Below, piece after piece: positions 58,184-64,000 of a DNA stretch of 64,000 nt (within the stretch, counting starts at the first letter, position 1; each line of letters starts with the position of its first letter). The translations under genes and the position numbers were made by a program. Source of the stretch: Stappia sp. TSB10P1A (GTDB lineage Bacteria > Pseudomonadota > Alphaproteobacteria > Rhizobiales > Stappiaceae); the NCBI RefSeq assembly GCF_900185725.1, contig NZ_FYAU01000013.1:124001-188000 (forward strand), read 5' to 3'. The notes under the pieces are model-generated. The model worked only from the letters and a program-made list of their open reading frames with translations. It did not search any database and had not been told where the DNA came from.

Positions 58184-58546
58184 ATGGCGAAGACAAACAA
58201 TGGCTTCGAACGTCGCCGCGACCGCGTCCGTCGTTCGATCAAGAAGGTTATGAACGGCCGTCCGCGTCTGTCGGTGCACCGTTCGTCCAAGCAGATCTAT
58301 GCTCAGATCATCGACGACGTGCAGGGTCACACCCTGGCGTCCGCCTCGACGGTCGAGAAGGATCTTCGTGGCACGCTGAAGACCGGCGGCAACATCTCGG
58401 CTGCGGCCGAGGTCGGCAAGCTCATCGCGGAGCGGGCCAAGGCTGCTGGCGTCACCCAGGTCGTGTTCGACCGTGGCGGCTACATGTACCACGGGCGGGT
58501 CAAGGCTCTGGCCGAGGCCGCGCGCGAGGGCGGACTGGAATTCTGA
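58184..58546 (+). CDS. rplR: 50S ribosomal protein L18
   Basis: A 120-residue 5S rRNA-binding protein, [20 protein letters not shown] and [20 protein letters not shown], ending [14 protein letters not shown]. The 11-base gap from rplF contains GGACCGGATC. The N-terminal region is rich in Arg and Lys. Confidence 0.98.
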   Translation: MAKTNNGFERRRDRVRRSIKKVMNGRPRLSVHRSSKQIYAQIIDDVQGHTLASASTVEKDLRGTLKTGGNISAAAEVGKLIAERAKAAGVTQVVFDRGGYMYHGRVKALAEAAREGGLEF

Positions 58547-58586
58547 TCGTCGTCAAGACGCTCACAGACAAACGGAAGCGAATATT

Positions 58587-59159
58587 ATGGCGAGACAGGA
58601 TACACGGGAGCGCGGTGGCGATCGCGCCGAGCGCGACAGCGAGTTTGTCGACAAGCTCGTGCACATCAACCGCGTCGCCAAGGTCGTGAAGGGCGGACGC
58701 CGCTTCGGATTTGCCGCACTCGTCGTGGTCGGCGACCAGAAGGGCCGCGTCGGCTTCGGTCACGGCAAGGCGCGTGAGGTGCCGGAGGCGATCCGCAAGG
58801 CGACCGAGGCCGCCAAGCGCTCGATGATCCGCGTGGCTCTGCGCGAAGGCCGCACTCTGCATCATGACGTCAATGGCCGTCATGGTGCCGGCAAGGTCGT
58901 GCTGCGTGCGGCTCCGGCCGGTACCGGCATCATCGCCGGCGGTCCGATGCGCGCCGTGTTCGAGACGCTCGGCGTCCAGGACGTGGTGGCGAAGTCGCTC
59001 GGCTCGGCGAACCCCTACAACATGGTGCGCGCCACCTTCGAGGCCCTGAAGCAGGAGGACAGCCCGCGCTCGGTCGCTGCCCGCCGCGGCCTCAAGGTTT
59101 CGCAGATCCAGTCGCGTCGCCGCGACATCGACGACAGCGTTCCGGCCGCCGAGGCTTGA
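58587..59159 (+). CDS. rpsE: 30S ribosomal protein S5
   Basis: A 190-residue protein, [20 protein letters not shown] double-stranded RNA-binding domain and [40 protein letters not shown] in the second domain. Helps decoding fidelity. ATG 58587 has GGAAGCG but no strong AGGAG; the in-frame frame extends upstream across rplR, which is not coding. Confidence 0.97.
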   Translation: MARQDTRERGGDRAERDSEFVDKLVHINRVAKVVKGGRRFGFAALVVVGDQKGRVGFGHGKAREVPEAIRKATEAAKRSMIRVALREGRTLHHDVNGRHGAGKVVLRAAPAGTGIIAGGPMRAVFETLGVQDVVAKSLGSANPYNMVRATFEALKQEDSPRSVAARRGLKVSQIQSRRRDIDDSVPAAEA

Positions 59160-59201
59160 ACCCGGCGATTGCCGACCCCAGCTTGAGAAAGGCTTGGTTC
59201 C

Positions 59202-59393
59202 ATGGCGAACGAAAAGACCGTCACGGTCGAGCAGGTGGGTAGCCCGATCCGGCGCCCGAAGGACCAGCGGGCGACGCTCGTCGGTCTTGGTCTGAACAAG
59301 ATGCACCGCCGCTCGACGCTGAAGGATACCCCGGAAGTGCGCGGCATGATCCGGAAGGTTCAGCACCTCGTGCGCGTCGTCGAAGACGCGTAA
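59202..59393 (+). CDS. rpmD: 50S ribosomal protein L30
   Basis: A 63-residue protein, [40 protein letters not shown]. 42 bases after rpsE, 20 before rplO. GAGAAAGGC precedes the start. Confidence 0.97.
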   Translation: MANEKTVTVEQVGSPIRRPKDQRATLVGLGLNKMHRRSTLKDTPEVRGMIRKVQHLVRVVEDA

Positions 59394-59413
59394 GGGATGC
59401 GGGGAGACATACG

Positions 59414-59884
59414 ATGAAACTGAATGAACTCCGGGACAATCCGGGTGCCACGAAGGACCGCATGCGCGTCGGTCGTGGTATCGGTTCGGGCAAGGGCAAG
59501 ACCGGTGGCCGTGGCGTCAAGGGTCAGAAGTCCCGCTCGGGCGTTGCCATCAAGGGCTTCGAGGGCGGCCAGATGCCGCTGCATCGTCGCCTGCCGAAGC
59601 GCGGCTTCACCAACATCTTCGCCAAGTCGTTCAACGCGGTCTCGCTTGCCCGCGTCCAGACCGCGATCGATGCCGGCAAGCTCGATGCTTCCCAGACCGT
59701 GACGGCCGAGGCCCTCAAGGCCGCCGGCGTCATCCGCCGCGTCAAGGACGGTGTCCGCCTGCTCGCCGATGGCGAGCTGAAGGCGGGAGTGACCTTCGAG
59801 GTCGCCGGTGCCTCCAAGAACGCGCTTGCCGCGGTCGAGAAGGCCGGCGGCAAGGTCACGATTATCGGAGCCCAGGCTGAATAA
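59414..59884 (+). CDS. rplO: 50S ribosomal protein L15
   Basis: A 156-residue protein, [40 protein letters not shown] and [20 protein letters not shown] are typical. The N-terminal half is glycine-rich and buried in 23S rRNA. 49-base gap to secY. Confidence 0.97.
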   Translation: MKLNELRDNPGATKDRMRVGRGIGSGKGKTGGRGVKGQKSRSGVAIKGFEGGQMPLHRRLPKRGFTNIFAKSFNAVSLARVQTAIDAGKLDASQTVTAEALKAAGVIRRVKDGVRLLADGELKAGVTFEVAGASKNALAAVEKAGGKVTIIGAQAE

Positions 59885-59933
59885 GCCTGGGTTTTCCCAC
59901 GTCAGATTGCTCGAGAATTGACCGGAGCCCGGA

Positions 59934-61268
59934 ATGGCATCTGCTGCCGAACAGCTAGCGGCTAATCTGAATTTTTCAGCTTTCGCCAAAGCCGAGGAAT
60001 TGAAGAAGCGTATCTGGTTCACACTGGGTGCGCTTCTTGTGTATCGGTTCGGCACTTACGTGCCGCTTCCGGGAATCAACCCGGAGGCGTTCGCGCAGGC
60101 CTTCGGCCAGGCGCAGCAGGGCATCGTCGGACTGTTCAATATGTTTTCCGGTGGTGCCGTGGAGCGCATGGCGATCCTCGCGCTCGGCATCATGCCCTAC
60201 ATTTCCGCCTCGATCATCATTCAGCTTCTGACCTCCGTCGTGCCGACGCTGGAGCAGTTGAAGAAGGAAGGCGAGCAGGGACGCAAGGTCATCAACCAGT
60301 ACACCCGTTACGGCACGGTGCTGCTGGCGACCTTCCAGGCCTATGGCATCGCCATCGGCCTTGAGAGCGCCACCAATGTGGTGGTGGATCCGGGCTGGTT
60401 CTTCCGTGCCTCGGCGGTCATCACCCTGGTCGGCGGCACCATGTTCCTGATGTGGCTCGGCGAGCAGATCACTGCGCGCGGCATCGGCAACGGCATTTCG
60501 CTGATCATCTTCGCGGGCATTGTCGCGGGTCTTCCCTCGGCGGTCGCCTCGACGCTCGAACTCGGCCGCCAGGGCGCGCTCGCGACCCCGATCATCATCG
60601 GCATCATCCTGCTGTCGATCGTCGTGATCGCGCTGATCGTGTTCATGGAGCGGGCGCAGCGCCGGCTCTTGATCCAGTACCCGAAGCGCAATGTCGGCAA
60701 CCGGATGTTCGAGGGCAACACCTCGTTCCTGCCGCTGAAGCTGAACACCGCCGGCGTCATTCCGCCGATCTTCGCCTCGTCGCTGCTGCTGGTTCCCGCG
60801 ACCCTGTCGGGCCTTGGCACCACTGGCGACGCGGAGAGCTGGCTGACCTGGATTACCGCGCTGCTCGGCCATGGCCAGCCGCTCTACATGCTGCTCTATG
60901 CGGCGCTGATCGTGTTCTTCTGCTTCTTCTACACCGCGATCGTGTTCAACCCGTCCGACACGGCCGACAATCTGAAGAAGCATGGCGGCTTCATTCCGGG
61001 CTTCCGTCCGGGCGAGCGGACGGCCCAGTACATCGACTATGTGCTCACTCGCATCACCGTGGTCGGCGCCATCTACATTGTCCTGGTCTGTCTATTACCC
61101 GAATTCCTCATTTCCGCGACCGGCGTTCCGTTCTACTTCGGAGGCACCTCGCTGCTGATCATCGTCAGCGTGACCATGGATACGGTTTCCCAGATCCAGG
61201 GCCATCTGCTCGCGCATCAGTACGAAGGCCTTGTCAAGAAGGCGAAACTCAGGGGGAAGCGCAGATGA
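59934..61268 (+). CDS. secY: Preprotein translocase subunit SecY
   Basis: A 444-residue channel protein with ten predicted membrane segments. [20 protein letters not shown] and [20 protein letters not shown] form the plug region; [14 protein letters not shown] and [20 protein letters not shown] are in the later half. Works with SecE (33342) and SecG (not in window). The stop overlaps the adk start by four bases (ATGA). Confidence 0.98.
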   Translation: MASAAEQLAANLNFSAFAKAEELKKRIWFTLGALLVYRFGTYVPLPGINPEAFAQAFGQAQQGIVGLFNMFSGGAVERMAILALGIMPYISASIIIQLLTSVVPTLEQLKKEGEQGRKVINQYTRYGTVLLATFQAYGIAIGLESATNVVVDPGWFFRASAVITLVGGTMFLMWLGEQITARGIGNGISLIIFAGIVAGLPSAVASTLELGRQGALATPIIIGIILLSIVVIALIVFMERAQRRLLIQYPKRNVGNRMFEGNTSFLPLKLNTAGVIPPIFASSLLLVPATLSGLGTTGDAESWLTWITALLGHGQPLYMLLYAALIVFFCFFYTAIVFNPSDTADNLKKHGGFIPGFRPGERTAQYIDYVLTRITVVGAIYIVLVCLLPEFLISATGVPFYFGGTSLLIIVSVTMDTVSQIQGHLLAHQYEGLVKKAKLRGKRR

Positions 61269-61861
61269 GGTTGATTTTTCTCGGGCCGCCGGGTGCCGGC
61301 AAGGGAACGCAGGCCGCACGGCTGGTCGAGAAGTACGGAATTCCGCAGCTCTCCACCGGCGACATGCTGAGGGCGGCGGTTGCCGCCGGCACGCCGGTCG
61401 GGCTGCAGGCCAAGGCGGTGATGGATGCCGGCGGTCTGGTCTCCGACGAGATCGTCATCGGCATCGTCGCCGACCGGATCGAGGAAGCCGACGCGCAGAA
61501 GGGGTTCATCCTCGACGGGTTTCCGCGCACGGTCGCCCAGGCCGAGGCGCTGGACCAGATGCTGGCCGGCAAGGGGCTGAAGCTCGACATGGTGCTGGAG
61601 CTCGAGGTCGACCAGTCGATCCTCGTCGACCGCATCATGAAGCGCGCGGACGATGCACGGGCCGCCGGACAGCCGGTGCGCAAGGACGACGATCCGGACG
61701 TCTTCAAGCAGCGGCTCGAGGCGTACAACCGCGACACCGCGGTGGTGGCTCCCTACTATCGCGGCCGCGGGCAACTTGTGGCCATCGACGGCATGAAGCC
61801 GATCGAAGACGTCTCGGCGCAGATCGATTCCGCGCTTGACGCCGTGGCGGCGGCGGGCTAA
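61265..61861 (+). CDS. adk: Adenylate kinase
   Basis: A 198-residue kinase interconverting ATP, AMP and ADP. P-loop [10 protein letters not shown] at about 7-16, AMP-binding [29 protein letters not shown]. The LID segment (about 120-140, [20 protein letters not shown]) is short and has no cysteines, so no zinc, as usual in Alphaproteobacteria. It shares its start with the secY stop and so is co-translated. Confidence 0.97.
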   Translation: MRLIFLGPPGAGKGTQAARLVEKYGIPQLSTGDMLRAAVAAGTPVGLQAKAVMDAGGLVSDEIVIGIVADRIEEADAQKGFILDGFPRTVAQAEALDQMLAGKGLKLDMVLELEVDQSILVDRIMKRADDARAAGQPVRKDDDPDVFKQRLEAYNRDTAVVAPYYRGRGQLVAIDGMKPIEDVSAQIDSALDAVAAAG

Positions 61862-61886
61862 GGCTCGCGGCTCCAGCCAAACGCTT

Positions 61887-61921
61887 GCATCCGCGCCGCG
61901 TGACACACGCGGCACGGATGC
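61887..61921 (+). promoter_or_regulatory. Long hairpin in the adk-rpsM gap
   Basis: Stem of 7 and 8 pairs with one C-A mismatch: 61887-61893 with 61915-61921, and GCCGCGTG at 61895-61902 with CACGCGGC at 61906-61913, loop ACA. No T run follows directly. It could be an attenuator, an RNase site or a barrier between spc and alpha transcripts. Confidence 0.7.
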
Positions 61922-62019
61922 GTTTGTGCATTTCCCCCGCAAGGGCCGGGCTCCACCGGACGCGGGGACAACCCGGCGCCGTTCCAGGGATGGGACGCGC
62001 CATTAACATGGAGACGGCA

Positions 62020-62388
62020 GTGGCCCGTATCGCAGGTGTAAACATCCCGACCAACAAGCGCGTCGTCATCGCGCTTCAGTACATTCACGGCATCGGCTCG
62101 AAGTTCGCGCAGGAGATCATCGAGAAGGTGAACATCGCGCCCGAGCGTCGCGTCAACGAGCTGTCGGACGCCGACGTGCTCGCGATCCGCGAGACGATCG
62201 ACCGCGACTACATCGTCGAGGGCGACCTGCGCCGCGAGACGGCCATGAACATCAAGCGTCTGATGGACCTCGGCTGCTATCGCGGCCTGCGCCATCGTCG
62301 CGGTCTTCCGGTGCGCGGCCAGCGTACCCATACGAACGCCCGTACCCGCAAGGGTCCGGCGAAGCCGATTGCCGGTAAGAAGAAGTAA
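62020..62388 (+). CDS. rpsM: 30S ribosomal protein S13
   Basis: A 122-residue protein, [39 protein letters not shown] and the basic end [20 protein letters not shown]. Contacts P-site tRNA. Start is GTG 62020, preceded by GGAG; the alternative longer start upstream is not supported. rpsK is 71 bases downstream. Confidence 0.97.
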   Translation: MARIAGVNIPTNKRVVIALQYIHGIGSKFAQEIIEKVNIAPERRVNELSDADVLAIRETIDRDYIVEGDLRRETAMNIKRLMDLGCYRGLRHRRGLPVRGQRTHTNARTRKGPAKPIAGKKK

Positions 62389-62459
62389 TCTCACTGGCAA
62401 TCAGGCCCGGTGGAGCCGCCGAACTACGGCGGTGACGAGATCGACCAAAGGACAAAGAC

Positions 62460-62849
62460 ATGGCTAAAGACACCACGCGCGTCCGCCGCCGCGAGCGAAA
62501 GAACATTTCCTCCGGCGTGGCGCATGTGAACTCCACGTTCAACAACACGATGATCACCATCACCGACGCACAGGGCAATGCGATCTCCTGGTCGTCCGCC
62601 GGTGCGATGGGCTTCAAGGGCTCGCGCAAGTCGACCCCGTACGCGGCCCAGGTCGCGGCCGAGGACGCTGCCCGCAAGGCGGCCGAGCACGGCATGCGCA
62701 CCCTTGAGGTCGAGGTTCGCGGTCCCGGTTCGGGGCGCGAGTCCGCGCTGCGTGCCCTGCAGGCCGCCGGCTTCATGGTGACGTCGATCCGCGACGTGAC
62801 GCCGATCCCGCACAACGGGTGCCGTCCGCGCAAGCGCCGCCGCGTCTGA
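62460..62849 (+). CDS. rpsK: 30S ribosomal protein S11
   Basis: A 129-residue protein, [40 protein letters not shown] and [27 protein letters not shown] at the end. Near the decoding platform. Start after AAGGACAAAGAC. rpoA begins 79 bases later. Confidence 0.98.
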   Translation: MAKDTTRVRRRERKNISSGVAHVNSTFNNTMITITDAQGNAISWSSAGAMGFKGSRKSTPYAAQVAAEDAARKAAEHGMRTLEVEVRGPGSGRESALRALQAAGFMVTSIRDVTPIPHNGCRPRKRRRV

Positions 62850-62928
62850 CGCTCAGCCGCACATCGTTCATTCCCATGGCACAGCATGGCCGGCCCTCAA
62901 GGCCGGCGGGACAGCCGGAGGAAAAGAC

Positions 62929-63951
62929 TTGAGCATTCACAAAAACTGGCAGGAACTGATCAAGCCGAACAAGCTCGAGGTGAAGCCTGGCCACGACCCG
63001 CGTGTCGTCGGCACGGTCGTCGCCGAGCCGCTTGAGCGTGGCTTCGGTCTGACGCTGGGCAATGCCCTGCGCCGCGTGCTGCTGTCCTCGCTCCAGGGCG
63101 CGGCGGTGACGGCGGTGCAGATCGACGGCGTTCTGCACGAGTTCTCGTCCATTCCGGGCGTGCGGGAGGATGTCACCGACATCGTCCTCAACATCAAGGA
63201 AATCGCGCTGCGCATGCAGGGCGAGGGCCCCAAGCGCATGGTCGTGCGCAAGCAGGGTCCGGGCGTGGTGACGGCTGGCGACATCCAGACGGTCGGCGAC
63301 ATCGAGGTTCTCAACCCCGATCTCGTCCTTTGCACCCTCGACGAGGGCGCGGAGATCCGCATGGAGTTCACGGTCAACACCGGCAAGGGCTACGTGCCGG
63401 CGGAGCGCAACCGTCCGGAAGACGCGCCGATCGGGCTCATCCCGGTCGACAGCCTCTATTCCCCGGTCAAGAAGGTCTCCTACAAGGTCGAGAACACCCG
63501 CGAGGGCCAGGTTCTCGACTATGACAAGCTGACCTTGACCGTGGAGACCGACGGCTCGGTGTCTCCGGAGGATTCCGTCGCATTCGCAGCGCGCATCCTG
63601 CAGGACCAGCTCTCGATCTTCGTCAACTTCGAGGAGCCGCGTCGCGAGGTGAAGGAGGACATCGTCCCCGAACTCGCGTTCAACCCGGCGCTTCTGAAGA
63701 AGGTGGACGAGCTGGAGCTGTCGGTGCGTTCGGCCAACTGCCTGAAGAACGACAATATCGTGTATATTGGCGATCTCATTCAGAAGACCGAGGCGGAGAT
63801 GCTGCGCACGCCGAACTTCGGCCGCAAGTCGCTCAACGAGATCAAGGAAGTTCTCGCCCAGATGGGTCTCCATCTCGGCATGGACGTGGCCAACTGGCCG
63901 CCGGAGAACATCGACGAGCTCGCCAAGCGCTACGAGGATCATCAGTACTGA
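62929..63951 (+). CDS. rpoA: RNA polymerase alpha subunit
   Basis: A 340-residue subunit. [52 protein letters not shown]-type [23 protein letters not shown] from about 245 with [20 protein letters not shown] and [19 protein letters not shown]. Start is TTG 62929 with GGAGG seven bases before; no ATG is available nearby in frame. rplQ is expected after the window end. Confidence 0.97.
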   Translation: MSIHKNWQELIKPNKLEVKPGHDPRVVGTVVAEPLERGFGLTLGNALRRVLLSSLQGAAVTAVQIDGVLHEFSSIPGVREDVTDIVLNIKEIALRMQGEGPKRMVVRKQGPGVVTAGDIQTVGDIEVLNPDLVLCTLDEGAEIRMEFTVNTGKGYVPAERNRPEDAPIGLIPVDSLYSPVKKVSYKVENTREGQVLDYDKLTLTVETDGSVSPEDSVAFAARILQDQLSIFVNFEEPRREVKEDIVPELAFNPALLKKVDELELSVRSANCLKNDNIVYIGDLIQKTEAEMLRTPNFGRKSLNEIKEVLAQMGLHLGMDVANWPPENIDELAKRYEDHQY

Positions 63952-64000
63952 TCGCGCGCAAGCGCGGTCTTCCAAGGGACCGGCGGCGGCACGCAAGAGA
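63952..64000 (+). other. Leader region before the expected rplQ
   Basis: Forty-nine bases following rpoA contain no start codon of a complete gene. rplQ would be expected immediately after the window. Confidence 0.4.

Overview
The window is GC-rich DNA with dense gene packing, AGGAG-type ribosome binding sites and a gene order typical of Alphaproteobacteria. The pairing of rhizobial-type housekeeping genes (DUF3126, DUF6949-like, DUF2336, periplasmic transglutaminase-like protease, PilZ, short MaoC plus CoA-ester lyase) with a complete rpoBC / str / S10 / spc / alpha chain points to Hyphomicrobiales, perhaps a Stappiaceae-like marine or soil genus. The genus is inference. No phage, insertion sequence, CRISPR array or defence island was seen, so this is ordinary chromosome.

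Left part (1-30 kb) is a mosaic of short operons: the end of cysE, a small DUF3126 gene, a gamma carbonic anhydrase, a periplasmic cysteine protease beside a tandem PilZ protein, a PAS_5 protein, an orphan terminator that may close a small RNA gene, a rhomboid protease, a CBS protein, an AraC regulator with a DUF2000 protein, hisI and folE, a NifU-like scaffold with yidD, a GNAT/peptidase C39 fusion followed by a RimK-family ATP-grasp ligase, thrS, an acyltransferase, a secreted hypothetical, a nitroreductase/flavin reductase pair, a CoA-ester lyase/MaoC pair, a lytic transglycosylase, a DUF2336 - Hpt - response regulator group, nadK, cutA, two c-type cytochromes, and an XRE-like regulator divergent from a fatty acid desaturase.

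Right part (29-64 kb) is the translation and transcription block: pyrE, tRNA-Thr and rlmB on the minus strand, then on the plus strand tRNA-Tyr, tRNA-Gly, tuf copy 1, tRNA-Trp, secE, nusG, rplK, rplA, rplJ, rplL, rpoB, rpoC, a small hypothetical, rpsG, fusA, tuf copy 2, and the full S10-spc-alpha series from rpsJ to rpoA, with secY and adk inside it. Many genes overlap by 1-8 bases, implying translational coupling.

The most surprising point is an absence. rpsL (ribosomal protein S12), which normally sits directly before rpsG, is not in the 741 bases between the small hypothetical gene and rpsG. Those bases hold a promoter-like site and a strong hairpin but no S12 reading frame. Other points worth a second look are the C39/GNAT plus RimK pair, the candidate small RNA at about 5.4-5.57 kb, the near-identical tuf copies, and large hairpins in the rplL-rpoB and adk-rpsM gaps.
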